Shown piece by piece: positions 44,495 through 53,119 of a DNA stretch of 53,503 nt. The notes beneath the pieces were generated by a model. The model was given only the letters and a program-made list of their open reading frames with translations. It did no database searches and was not told where the DNA came from. Position 1 is the stretch's first letter, and the number at the start of each line of letters is the position of its first letter. The position numbers and the translations under genes are program-made. This DNA comes from an uncultured Thomasclavelia sp. (lineage in GTDB: Bacteria > Bacillota_I > Bacilli_A > Erysipelotrichales > Coprobacillaceae), in the NCBI GenBank assembly GCA_910588165.1, contig CAJUOR010000004.1, forward strand, positions 1 to 53,503, in the 5' to 3' direction.

Positions 44495-46126
44495 TTGAAA
44501 TTTGAAGATTTACAACTTGCTTCCCAAGTGTTGCAGGCAATTACAGATTTAGGCTTTACAACGCCATCTAAAATCCAAAAAGCAGCTATCAAACCGCTGC
44601 TTTCAGGTTATGATGTGATTGGTCAGGCACAGACGGGAACAGGGAAAACGTTAGCTTTCGCAAGTGTTTTGTTGACAAAACTAGCCGATGTTAAAGCGAA
44701 GCAAGTCCAAGCGTTGATTCTTTGCCCAACTAGAGAACTAGCTGTGCAAATCGGTGAAGAATTTGCCCGTTTAGGCAAATATACGAAAACAAAATGTGCG
44801 ATTGTTTACGGGGGCAGTGATATTCGCAGGCAAATCAAAGCCCTTAAAGCCGGTGCTTCAATTGTGATTGGCACACCGGGACGTGTTATGGACTTAATGC
44901 GTAAAAATGTTTTGAAATTAGATGAAGCAAAGTACGTGGTTTTAGATGAAGCCGATGAAATGTTGAATATGGGGTTTGTGGAAGATATTGAAACAATTTT
45001 TAAAGAAATACCAAGCCAACGTCAGACGATGCTTTTTTCCGCCACCGTGCCTCAAGGAATCGTTTCTATAGCGAAAAACCATATGAAATCCGATTATCAA
45101 ACGATTAAGATTCAGGAAACGTCCACAACAGCTCTAACTGTCGAAGAATATTATTTCGAAATACGCTATAAAGAAAGATATGAAGCTTTATGCCGTTTAT
45201 TAGATGGCTATGGGATTTCTAGAGCGATTATTTTCTGTAAAACTAAAAAGGGTGTTGATGAACTGACTAGCCAAATGGTGAAATCGGGTTATCATGTTGA
45301 AGGGATGCATGGCGATTTAAGTCAAGAATCACGTTTGGAAACATTAAAACGTTTTAAAGCCGGCAAACTGCCTTATTTAGTTGCAACCGATGTGGCAGCT
45401 AGAGGCATTGATGTCAAGGAAATCAGCCATGTGATTAACTATGACTTGCCACAAGATACCGAATCTTATGTGCACCGTATCGGTAGAACCGGACGAGCAA
45501 ATCATAAAGGACAGGCCTTAACATTAGTAACTAGGCAAGAAAAAGGATTCTTAAAAGAATTAGAGCGTGTTCATCACACACATATTGAGCCGTTAGAGTT
45601 GCCACGTTTAAAAGATATTGTCAAAAATCAGGTTGATACAGTTGTGCAAGAGGTTGCCGATGTGATGCAAAGTGGATTACATAAAGCGCATCTGCAACAG
45701 TTTAACGGTATGGCTTATCAAGATTTATTAAACGTTGCTTCAGCCTTGTTTTATTTACAAGCTTCAAACCATCAGGGTTATGATTACAGTGTAGACAAAA
45801 TCGGATATCAGAAACCATTTCAAACGCTTTTATTAGATTTAGGACCTAACTTTTCCCTTAATCAAGGGGCGGTTTTGAAATATTTAATTGAAGTCGGAAA
45901 ATGTAAAAAAGATGAAATCGGGAAAATCGAAATCACCAATCGTGGTCCGCAAGTTGATTTGATGAGTGAAAGAGCTTTAAAAAGTGTCATGAAATTTGTG
46001 CCGGAAACTAAATTGGCAGGAAGAAAAGTACGTTTGAAAGAGATAAAATCAGGAGGGGATAAACATGAAATACGCAATGATTGCCACATGGGTCATGGCA
46101 AGATACGCCATCGAGGAAGGAAATGA
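44495..46126 (+). CDS. DEAD-box RNA helicase with DbpA-type RNA-binding domain
   Basis: ATP-dependent RNA helicase, 543 residues, of the CshA/DbpA group, acting in ribosome assembly or RNA decay. Helicase motifs are AQTGTGKT (I), PTRELAVQ (Ia), GTPGRVMD (Ib), VLDEADEML (II), LFSATVP (III), VATDVAARGIDV (V) and HRIGRTGRAN (VI). The C-terminal about 75 residues before the tail (LLLDLGPNFSLNQGAVLKYL to AGRKVRLKEI) match the DbpA RNA-binding domain, which has an RRM-like fold. The start is TTG at 44495 after AAAGGAGAG. The last 20 residues, rich in His/Lys/Arg, overlap the next gene by 62 bases. Confidence 0.92.
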   Translation: MKFEDLQLASQVLQAITDLGFTTPSKIQKAAIKPLLSGYDVIGQAQTGTGKTLAFASVLLTKLADVKAKQVQALILCPTRELAVQIGEEFARLGKYTKTKCAIVYGGSDIRRQIKALKAGASIVIGTPGRVMDLMRKNVLKLDEAKYVVLDEADEMLNMGFVEDIETIFKEIPSQRQTMLFSATVPQGIVSIAKNHMKSDYQTIKIQETSTTALTVEEYYFEIRYKERYEALCRLLDGYGISRAIIFCKTKKGVDELTSQMVKSGYHVEGMHGDLSQESRLETLKRFKAGKLPYLVATDVAARGIDVKEISHVINYDLPQDTESYVHRIGRTGRANHKGQALTLVTRQEKGFLKELERVHHTHIEPLELPRLKDIVKNQVDTVVQEVADVMQSGLHKAHLQQFNGMAYQDLLNVASALFYLQASNHQGYDYSVDKIGYQKPFQTLLLDLGPNFSLNQGAVLKYLIEVGKCKKDEIGKIEITNRGPQVDLMSERALKSVMKFVPETKLAGRKVRLKEIKSGGDKHEIRNDCHMGHGKIRHRGRK

Positions 46127-47015
46127 GCTGCTTTTGAAAAACGGTGATGCTGCCGATGCGATTGAAACAGCTATAAAAATGGTAGAGGATTATCCTTACT
46201 ATAAATCAGTAGGGTATGGCGGTTTGCCTAATGAAAGAGGCGAAGTTGAATTAGATGGGGCTTTTATGGACGGGAAAACCTTATCTATCGGAGCGGTGGC
46301 AGGCGTTAAGCAGGTCAAAAATCCTATTTCGGTTGCTCGCTTATTAAGTCAATATCGCTTTAATAATATTCTAGTAGGTAAAGGTGCCGAGGAATACGCC
46401 TTCAATCATGGTTTTGAGCCGGTAGATATGTTGACAGATCGTGCCAAACAGCATTATGAAAAACGCTTAAAGGATATGAAAGAGAAAAATTTAAGTGCTT
46501 ATGACGGCCATGATACCGTAGGTATGGTCGCTCTTGACCAAACCGGACATATGTGTGCCGGAACTTCCACAAGCGGTTTGTTTATGAAAAGACCGGGACG
46601 TGTCGGTGATTCACCGTTTATCGGCAGTGGTTTCTATGTCGATGAAAAAGTAGGTGGCTGTGTTGCGACAGGTGTCGGAGAAGATATTATGAAAGGCTGC
46701 TTAAGCTATGAAATCGTGCAACAGATGAAACGTGGCAAAACACCGATGCAAGCGGCCAGCGATGCAGTTGAAGCGTTTAATCAAGAGTTGATTGAAAGAC
46801 GTGGGAAAGCCGGAGCAATCTCGGTTGTATGTATCAATAATCAAGGTGAATTCGGAGTTGGGACAAATGTAGATTTCTCATTTGCCGTAGCGACTGATTC
46901 CTTAGAGCCAACGGTTTATACAGCTCGTATGGAAAATGGAAAAACGGTTTATGAAAAGGCAAGTGAAGCCTTTATGGAAGCATACTATAAAAGAATAAAA
47001 GCACCGATTGAATGA
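46065..47015 (+). CDS. Glycosylasparaginase (N4-(beta-N-acetylglucosaminyl)-L-asparaginase family)
   Basis: An Ntn-hydrolase of 316 residues that would self-cleave before the Thr in DGHDTVGMVALD, exposing it as the catalytic N-terminus. Other family blocks are SVGYGGLPNERGEVELDGAF, GTSTSGLFMKRPGRVGDSP and the GCVATGVGEDIMKG turn. It hydrolyses the N-glycan-Asn linkage GlcNAc-Asn, or acts as an isoaspartyl/beta-aspartyl peptidase. There is no signal peptide, so the substrate must be imported. AGGAGGGG and the ATG lie inside the end of the helicase gene, so translation is coupled. Confidence 0.9.
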   Translation: MKYAMIATWVMARYAIEEGNELLLKNGDAADAIETAIKMVEDYPYYKSVGYGGLPNERGEVELDGAFMDGKTLSIGAVAGVKQVKNPISVARLLSQYRFNNILVGKGAEEYAFNHGFEPVDMLTDRAKQHYEKRLKDMKEKNLSAYDGHDTVGMVALDQTGHMCAGTSTSGLFMKRPGRVGDSPFIGSGFYVDEKVGGCVATGVGEDIMKGCLSYEIVQQMKRGKTPMQAASDAVEAFNQELIERRGKAGAISVVCINNQGEFGVGTNVDFSFAVATDSLEPTVYTARMENGKTVYEKASEAFMEAYYKRIKAPIE

Positions 47016-47029
47016 AGTGAAACGCTTAC

Positions 47030-47060
47030 AGACTAACTTTTTTGAAAAGTTAGTCTTTCT
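47030..47060 (+). terminator. Terminator after the glycosylasparaginase gene
   Basis: AGACTAACTTTT (47030-47041) pairs with AAAAGTTAGTCT (47045-47056), then TTCTT. Confidence 0.75.
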
Positions 47061-47104
47061 TGTGAAAAAAAATTCATAAAACTAGATATTTATAGTTTTT
47101 TTGG

Positions 47105-47134
47105 TTGAAATTTAAGGGGTGAAACGTGTATAAT
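47105..47134 (+). promoter_or_regulatory. PPDK promoter
   Basis: TTGAAA (47105-47110), 18 bases, TATAAT (47129-47134), with the ribosome site 15 bases further on. Confidence 0.7.
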
Positions 47135-47166
47135 ATATGCGACAAAAAAAGAAGGAGGAAGACGAC

Positions 47167-49800
47167 ATGACAAAGTATGTCTATATGTTTAGTGAAGGTA
47201 ATAAAGACATGCGTAACTTGCTTGGCGGTAAAGGTGCAAACTTAGCTGAAATGACTCACATCGGTTTGCCTGTACCTCAAGGATTTACTGTGACTACTGA
47301 AGCTTGTACTAAATATTATGAAGATGGTAAGATGATTTCTCAGGAAATCGTTGATCAAGTTTACGAAAAATTAGCTGAACTTGAAAAAATCACTGGTAAG
47401 AAAATGGGGGATGCTACAAATCCATTATTAGTATCAGTTCGTTCTGGAGCTAGAGCTTCAATGCCTGGTATGATGGATACTGTATTAAACTTAGGTTTAA
47501 ATGATGAAGTAGCTAAAGGTTTCGCTGAAGCTACAAACAACCCTCGTTTCGTATATGATAGCTACCGTCGTTTCATTCAAATGTTCGCTGACGTTGTAAT
47601 GGGATTCCCAAAAAGCTCATTTGAAAGAATGTTCGATAAAGTTAAAGAAGAAAAAGGTGTTGAATTCGATACTGAATTAACTGCTGAAGACTTAATGGAA
47701 GTTGTTGAAATTTACAAAGGCGAATACAAAAAACACGCTGGTGTTGATTTCCCACAAGATCCAAAAGTTCAAATGTTAGAAGCTGTTAAAGCTGTATTCA
47801 GATCATGGAACAACGATCGTGCCATCACTTACAGACGTTTAAATGATATTCCAGGAAGCTGGGGTACTGCAGTAAACGTTCAAGAAATGGTTTACGGTAA
47901 CCGTGGTGAAACTTCCGGTACAGGTGTTGCTTTCACAAGAAACCCTGCTACCGGTGAAAAGAAATTATATGGTGAATACTTAATGAACGCTCAAGGTGAA
48001 GACGTTGTTGCCGGTATCCGTACACCTCAACCAATCGACACTTTGAAAGAAGTTATGCCGGAATGTTACGATGAATTCGTAAAAATCAACAAGATCTTAG
48101 AAGATCATTACAGAGATATGCAAGATATGGAATTTACTATTGAAAATGGTAAATTATTCATGTTACAAACTCGTAACGGTAAAAGAACTGCAGCTGCAGC
48201 TTTAAAAATTGCCGTAGATTTAGTTAACGAAGGTATGATTAGTAAGGAAGAAGCTTTATTAAAAGTTGAACCTAAACAATTAGACCAATTATTACACCCT
48301 AACTTTGATGCAGACAGCTTAAAGAACGCTAAAGTTGTTGCTACAGGTTTAGCTGCTTCTCCAGGTGCTGCTACCGGTCGTGTTTACTTCACTGCTGAAG
48401 ATGTTATGGCTGCTAAAGAAGCAGGAGTTAAAGATATCTTATTAGTACGTCTTGAAACTTCACCGGAAGATATCGAAGGTATGAATATCGCTCACGGTAT
48501 CTTAACAATCCGTGGTGGTATGACTAGCCATGCTGCCGTAGTTGCTCGTGGTATGGGTACTTGCTGTGTATCAGGTTGTGGAACACTAAAAATTGATGAA
48601 GAAGCAAAAGTATTAACTTTACCTAACGGTCAAGAAATCCATGAAGGTGACTATATGTCATTAGACGGAAGCACTGGTAACGTATATGCTGAAGAAATTA
48701 AAACAGTTGAACCTACAATCGAAGGTGACTTCGATACATTCATGAGTTGGGCTGATGAAGTACGTGTATTAAAAGTTCGTACAAATGCAGACACTCCTAG
48801 AGATGCATTACAAGCTCGTAAATTCGGTGCTGAAGGTATCGGTTTATGTAGAACAGAACATATGTTCTTTGAAGAAGAAAGAATCTTCAACTTCAGAAGA
48901 ATGATTACTGCTGAAGATATTGAAACAAGAAAAGAAGCATTAGAAAAAATCTTACCTTACCAAAGAGATGACTTTGAAGGATTATTCAAAGCTATGGAAG
49001 GTTATGGTGTAACTATCCGTTTCTTAGATCCACCTTTACATGAATTCTTACCTCATACAGATGAAGAAATCGCTCCATTAGCTGAAAGCTTAGGCATGAC
49101 TTTCGAAGCTTTAAAAGCTCGTGTTGAATCATTAAAAGAATTCAACCCAATGATGGGTCATAGAGGTTGCCGTTTAGCAGTTACTTATCCTGAAATTGCT
49201 GAAATGCAAACTAGAGCAGTTATTGAAGCTGCTATCAATGTTAATAAAGAAGGCTTAAATGTAGTTCCTGAAATCATGATTCCTTTAATCGGAGATATCA
49301 AAGAATTACAATTCGTTAAGAAAGTAGTTACTACAACAGCTGATAAGATTATCGCTGATGCAGGTGTTGAATTAAAATACCAAGTTGGTACAATGATTGA
49401 AATCCCAAGAGCTGCTTTAACAGCTGATAAGATTGCTGAAGAAGCTGAATTCTTCTCATTCGGTACTAATGACTTAACTCAGATGACTTACGGTTTCAGC
49501 CGTGATGATGCTGCTAAATTCTTAGCTGATTACTACGCTAAACAAGTATTTGAATCAGATCCATTTGCTAAAGTTGACCAAGAAGGTGTTGGACAATTGA
49601 TGAAACTTGCCGTTGAAAAAGGTAAAGCTACTCGTCCAAACATTAAATTAGGTATCTGTGGTGAACATGGTGGAGAAGCAAGCTCAGTTGCATTCTGCCA
49701 TAAATTAGGATTAACTTATGTATCTTGCTCACCATTCCGTGTACCTTTAGCACGTTTGGCTGCTGCTCAAGCTGTTGTTGAAGAAAAATTAGCTAAATAA
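47167..49800 (+). CDS. ppdK: Pyruvate, phosphate dikinase
   Basis: Interconverts pyruvate, ATP and phosphate with PEP, AMP and pyrophosphate. In fermenters it often runs toward pyruvate, using pyrophosphate. It has 877 residues. The N-terminal nucleotide-binding domain starts MTKYVYMFSEGNKDM and has LLGGKGANLAEM. The swivelling domain has the phospho-accepting His in RGGMTSHAAVVARGMG. The PEP-binding TIM barrel has GIGLCRTEHMF, MMGHRGCRL, IEIPRAALTA and FSFGTNDLTQM. GAAGGAGG precedes the ATG. Codon use differs from its neighbours (more GCT, AAC, TTC and TAC), the mark of high expression. It also supplies PEP for PTS systems such as the one at the window start. Confidence 0.97.
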   Translation: MTKYVYMFSEGNKDMRNLLGGKGANLAEMTHIGLPVPQGFTVTTEACTKYYEDGKMISQEIVDQVYEKLAELEKITGKKMGDATNPLLVSVRSGARASMPGMMDTVLNLGLNDEVAKGFAEATNNPRFVYDSYRRFIQMFADVVMGFPKSSFERMFDKVKEEKGVEFDTELTAEDLMEVVEIYKGEYKKHAGVDFPQDPKVQMLEAVKAVFRSWNNDRAITYRRLNDIPGSWGTAVNVQEMVYGNRGETSGTGVAFTRNPATGEKKLYGEYLMNAQGEDVVAGIRTPQPIDTLKEVMPECYDEFVKINKILEDHYRDMQDMEFTIENGKLFMLQTRNGKRTAAAALKIAVDLVNEGMISKEEALLKVEPKQLDQLLHPNFDADSLKNAKVVATGLAASPGAATGRVYFTAEDVMAAKEAGVKDILLVRLETSPEDIEGMNIAHGILTIRGGMTSHAAVVARGMGTCCVSGCGTLKIDEEAKVLTLPNGQEIHEGDYMSLDGSTGNVYAEEIKTVEPTIEGDFDTFMSWADEVRVLKVRTNADTPRDALQARKFGAEGIGLCRTEHMFFEEERIFNFRRMITAEDIETRKEALEKILPYQRDDFEGLFKAMEGYGVTIRFLDPPLHEFLPHTDEEIAPLAESLGMTFEALKARVESLKEFNPMMGHRGCRLAVTYPEIAEMQTRAVIEAAINVNKEGLNVVPEIMIPLIGDIKELQFVKKVVTTTADKIIADAGVELKYQVGTMIEIPRAALTADKIAEEAEFFSFGTNDLTQMTYGFSRDDAAKFLADYYAKQVFESDPFAKVDQEGVGQLMKLAVEKGKATRPNIKLGICGEHGGEASSVAFCHKLGLTYVSCSPFRVPLARLAAAQAVVEEKLAK

Positions 49801-49816
49801 TTTAATTCAATGATGA

Positions 49817-49847
49817 AACTCTCTATTTTCCAATAGAGAGTTTTTTT
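49817..49847 (+). terminator. Terminator after ppdK
   Basis: AACTCTCTATT (49817-49827), loop TTCC, AATAGAGAGTT (49832-49842), then T5. Confidence 0.9.
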
Positions 49848-49860
49848 GTGCTTGAAGATA

Positions 49861-49869
49861 TGGTAGAAT
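49861..49869 (+). promoter_or_regulatory. Extended -10 promoter for relQ
   Basis: TGGTAGAAT (TAGAAT at 49864-49869) followed by AGG, with only T's in the -35 position. Confidence 0.5.
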
Positions 49870-49892
49870 AGGTATATGAGGAGTGAAGTGTT

Positions 49893-50564
49893 ATGGAATT
49901 TAAACATGGAGAATTCGATTTTGCTCAAGACTATCAAAAGATTTTTGTCAATGAACAAACCTATCATCAGTTGATGTTACCTTATCGTATGGCACTAGGA
50001 GTAACGAAAGCTATTTTAGAAGGCTTAAATGAGGAAATGCGTTGTACTTATGCCCATAGTCCGATTCATTATATTCAAAGCAGAATTAAGTCGCCTGAAA
50101 GCATTATTGAAAAACTTTATCGTCGAGGCTTTGCTATATCGAGGCATGGCTTATGGCAATTACAAGATATTACAGGTTTACGAGTGATTTGCAAATATGT
50201 CAATGACATCTACTATATTCGTGAAAGACTGTTATTACAACGTGATATTGTCCTTGTCAGAGAAAGCGATTATATCAAAAATCCTAAGCTTAATGGTTAT
50301 CGCAGCTATCACTTGATTATTACCGTTCCTGTTTATAACAGTGATGGCAAAACGCTAGTGCCTGTGGAAATTCAAATCTGCACGATGGGTATGGATATGT
50401 GGGCTAGTTTAGAACATAATTTGCGTTATAAATCAGAGTATGGCGCTAATGATAAGATTGGCAAACGTCTTTTCTTATGTTCTAAGATGTTAGAGGAGGT
50501 AGATGATGAAATGCAAGAGATCTATCAACAGTTAAATGACCAATGGGGGACAATCAATCAATAA
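49893..50564 (+). CDS. relQ: Small alarmone synthetase (RelQ/YjbM-like GTP pyrophosphokinase)
   Basis: Makes (p)ppGpp from ATP and GTP or GDP, a stress signal. It has 223 residues, the size of RelQ/SAS1. The RelA synthetase core is visible: SRIKSPESIIEKLYRRG, QDITGLRVICKYV, NPKLNGYRSYHLIITVP, and EIQICTMGMDMWASLEH with the catalytic Glu and Gln. There is no hydrolase domain, and C-terminal helices probably mediate tetramer formation. GAGGAGTG lies before the ATG. It is a single gene between terminator and T-box promoter. Confidence 0.94.
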   Translation: MEFKHGEFDFAQDYQKIFVNEQTYHQLMLPYRMALGVTKAILEGLNEEMRCTYAHSPIHYIQSRIKSPESIIEKLYRRGFAISRHGLWQLQDITGLRVICKYVNDIYYIRERLLLQRDIVLVRESDYIKNPKLNGYRSYHLIITVPVYNSDGKTLVPVEIQICTMGMDMWASLEHNLRYKSEYGANDKIGKRLFLCSKMLEEVDDEMQEIYQQLNDQWGTINQ

Positions 50565-50638
50565 TTACAATGGAAGTGGTTATCTTTTTAGATAATTCTA
50601 AATTTTTTTGAATTTCTTATCTAATTTTTAAAATATAG

Positions 50639-50667
50639 TTGACATGAAATGAAAAGTTGTTTATAAT
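50639..50667 (+). promoter_or_regulatory. Consensus promoter of the tandem T-box/peptide-binding protein transcript
   Basis: TTGACA (50639-50644), 17 bases, TATAAT (50662-50667): exact consensus. Confidence 0.85.
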
Positions 50668-50674
50668 TTTCACA

Positions 50675-50925
50675 TAGAAAAGCTAAGAAGTGAATTAAAT
50701 ATTCGGAAGTTAATAGAGAGGTTCTGGTAGGTGGAAAGAACTAATGGAAGGATATGTCTCATCATGGAGCTGAATGCTGAAAATAGTAGGTGTTTCCGGG
50801 TACGCCCGTTAAAGCGTAAAGTATGGATATACTTACTGAGGCTGTTTTTGTAAAAAAGCAGTGAACAAAGGTGGTAACACGGAGCTTAAGCAATCGTCCT
50901 TTAGGAAGGTAGCTTTTTTATTTTT
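50675..50925 (+). promoter_or_regulatory. T-box riboswitch 1 of a tandem pair, Met specifier
   Basis: Stem I landmarks AGAGAGG and GGTAGGTGG, the CCGGGTACGCCCGTTAA element, the T-box AAAGGTGGTAACACGG (50868-50882) and a terminator (50882-50919, AAGC/GCTT plus CCTT/AAGG, T6). In the shared register, six bases before CATGGAGC, the specifier is ATG within GGATATGTCTC: methionine. The terminator is weaker than that of the second unit. Confidence 0.9.
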
Positions 50926-50954
50926 AGTAAGTATATCATCAACTCAACCTGATA

Positions 50955-51225
50955 AATAAAAGCGAAGAAGTGAATTAAATATCTGGAAGTTTTGTAGAGA
51001 GGCTTTGGTTGGTGCAAAAAGTCAAATGGAAAGATATGTCTCATCACAGAGCTGAATGCTGAAATAAGTAGGCATTTCCGGGTACACCCGTTAAAGTGTT
51101 ATGGTATGTACATATTCAATTATGCGTACCTGATGAGTCTGGCTTTGCGAAAAGTCAGAAAATGAAGGTGGTAACACGAAGTCGATGCGCTCTCGTCCTT
51201 TTTTGAGGATAAGAGCGCTTTTTAT
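50955..51225 (+). promoter_or_regulatory. T-box riboswitch 2 of a tandem pair, Met specifier
   Basis: Highly similar to the first unit (shared GAAGAAGTGAATTAAATAT, ATATGTCTCATCA and GAGCTGAATGCTGAAA blocks) and so a duplication. T-box AAGGTGGTAACACGAAG (51165-51181). Strong terminator GCGCTCT/AGAGCGC with T's (51187-51225). The specifier again is ATG (AGATATGTCTC). Two Met sensors in series would require two tRNA-Met binding events for full readthrough. Confidence 0.9.
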
Positions 51226-51256
51226 TTACAGGGAGTTAATAAGGAGAGGAGAAAAA

Positions 51257-53119
51257 ATGATGAAAGCAAAAAAAGTAATGAGTACAGCTATGGCGATGTT
51301 GATGTTGGCAGGCTGTGGTGGCTCAGGTAAGGTGGAGTACACAGCAGAATACGACACCAAAAATTTCAAAGACTACATTGTCGCAGGGAAGGATTTCGAA
51401 TCTTTAAACTATCTCACAAGCTATTTAGCTGTCGATGGACGCTTGACAACTAATTTTGTCGATTACCTGATTACGACAGACCGGTATGGTCAAACAATTC
51501 CATGTTTGGCAGAATCTTGGAGCCATAATGATGACTATTCTGTTTGGACCTTTAATTTAAGAAAAGGTGTGCAATGGATGACTAGAGATGGCAAAGCATA
51601 TGGCGAAGTTACGGCTGATGACTTTGTGTATTCTGTTGAGTATATCTTAAATCCGGACAATGTATCAGGCAATTTGGAAATGACGTTCTTGATTCAAGGA
51701 GCTAAAAACTATTACCAAAACAAATTAGACGGTAAAAAAGCGGATATGAAAGATGTCGGGGTTAAAGCCATAGATGATTATACTGTTCAGTACACAATGG
51801 AAAACGGAGGTAAACCTTATTTTATCTCAGCGGCTCAGTATTCATCATTTAGACCGGCAAATCGTCAGTTTATTGAATCTATTCCTGATAAAGATGGGAT
51901 TGAAGGAACTAGACGCTTTGGCTCAACGGCGGATTTAATTCTATATTGTGGACCGTATGTGATGGAGGATTATACCAGAGATAATTCCAAAACATTAGTT
52001 AAAAATGAAAATTATTGGGATAAAGAAGCAAAATTGTTTGATACTGTTTCAATTATTTCAATTAAAGATGAGGAATCGGCATTGGAATATTTTGAACGTG
52101 GCGAACTTCACTATGCCCCATTATCTGCAACTCAGGTTGTTTCCCAACAAAATAAAGGCAATCAATATCTTGTGCAACAAGATTTATCTCGAAGTGTTTA
52201 CGGTATGTTGATGAATAATGCAGCTAGATTTGAAGGTGCTGAAAATTCTAATAAAGCGGTCAATAATGAAAACTTCCGTAAAGCTTTATTCTATGGAATT
52301 GATGCTGATCAGTATAATGAAGTTTCAACCCCCGGTGATGTGACAAGTGTTCGTGCCTATGGTTTTACAGCTCAAAATTTTGTAACGACCGAAGATGGTA
52401 GAGATTATACATCATTAGGTAAATTAGGCGAATGGCAAGAGTATCATTTTAATCCGGAATTAGCTCAAGAGTATCGTGATAAAGCAAGAGAGGAATTATC
52501 TGCTCAAGGCGTAACCTTCCCGATTAAGTTTGTCGTTAATGCGAAATCCGGTGATGAAACCGGCACAAATAAATTAGTTGTTTTTAAATCAGTGTTAGAA
52601 GAAGTATTAGGTGAGGATTTCATTGATGTTCAAATCGAAAGTTATTCACAGTCATGGTACACAGATGTTAGGGATAAAGGTAATTATTCAGTCTATATTG
52701 TCGGCTGGTCCCCTGACTATAAAGACCCTATCAATGTTTTAAATACGATGACTAATACTTCCGGACAAATCAATGATGCCTATAATCTTGAAGGCGCTGT
52801 GACGCATTTTGATATTCCGGAATTTACCCAAATGGTTGAAGAGGCTAATGCCATTACGACAGATACAACTAAAAGATATACAGCTTTCGCCAATGCCGAA
52901 GCATATCTATTAGAACACGCGTATTTTGTACCAATGCTTACAGCCGGAGGGAATTACCAAGTAACAACGATTAACAGATATTCCAAAGCATATACAGGTG
53001 GCGATTCTACCAGATACGTCAATTGGGACGTGAAAGATCATGCGATTACGACAGAAGAAATGGCAGGCTATCGCGAAGAGTGGGAAGCCAAACGTAAAGA
53101 ATTAGGTTTAGCGCAATAA
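51257..53119 (+). CDS. Opp/Dpp-type peptide ABC transporter substrate-binding lipoprotein
   Basis: Extracellular lipid-anchored binding protein of solute-binding family 5, 620 residues. The signal MMKAKKVMSTAMAMLMLAGC ends in lipobox LAGC. The mature protein shows the family pattern DGRLTTNFVDYLITTD, LAESWSHNDDYSVWTFNLRKG, ADDFVYSVEYILNP and, late, WSPDYKDPINVL. It fits oligopeptide-binding proteins of the OppA/DtpT-associated type in Bacillota. The ATG at 51257 lies after AAGGAGAGGAG; an in-frame upstream extension begins inside the T-box terminator and is not translated. No permease genes follow within the window. Met-specific T-boxes imply it brings in peptides as a methionine source. Confidence 0.92.
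   Translation: MMKAKKVMSTAMAMLMLAGCGGSGKVEYTAEYDTKNFKDYIVAGKDFESLNYLTSYLAVDGRLTTNFVDYLITTDRYGQTIPCLAESWSHNDDYSVWTFNLRKGVQWMTRDGKAYGEVTADDFVYSVEYILNPDNVSGNLEMTFLIQGAKNYYQNKLDGKKADMKDVGVKAIDDYTVQYTMENGGKPYFISAAQYSSFRPANRQFIESIPDKDGIEGTRRFGSTADLILYCGPYVMEDYTRDNSKTLVKNENYWDKEAKLFDTVSIISIKDEESALEYFERGELHYAPLSATQVVSQQNKGNQYLVQQDLSRSVYGMLMNNAARFEGAENSNKAVNNENFRKALFYGIDADQYNEVSTPGDVTSVRAYGFTAQNFVTTEDGRDYTSLGKLGEWQEYHFNPELAQEYRDKAREELSAQGVTFPIKFVVNAKSGDETGTNKLVVFKSVLEEVLGEDFIDVQIESYSQSWYTDVRDKGNYSVYIVGWSPDYKDPINVLNTMTNTSGQINDAYNLEGAVTHFDIPEFTQMVEEANAITTDTTKRYTAFANAEAYLLEHAYFVPMLTAGGNYQVTTINRYSKAYTGGDSTRYVNWDVKDHAITTEEMAGYREEWEAKRKELGLAQ

Noticed and set aside
47020-47034. cre-like sequence TGTAAGCGTTTCA (minus) between the glycosylasparaginase gene and ppdK
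   Set aside because: It is one base short of the 14-base consensus and overlaps the terminator stem of the upstream gene, so chance or structure explains it.
51185-51256. Longer N-terminus for the peptide-binding protein starting at 51185
   Set aside because: This extension lies in the T-box terminator and lacks a ribosome site. The ATG at 51257 has AAGGAGAGGAG and begins a proper lipoprotein signal.
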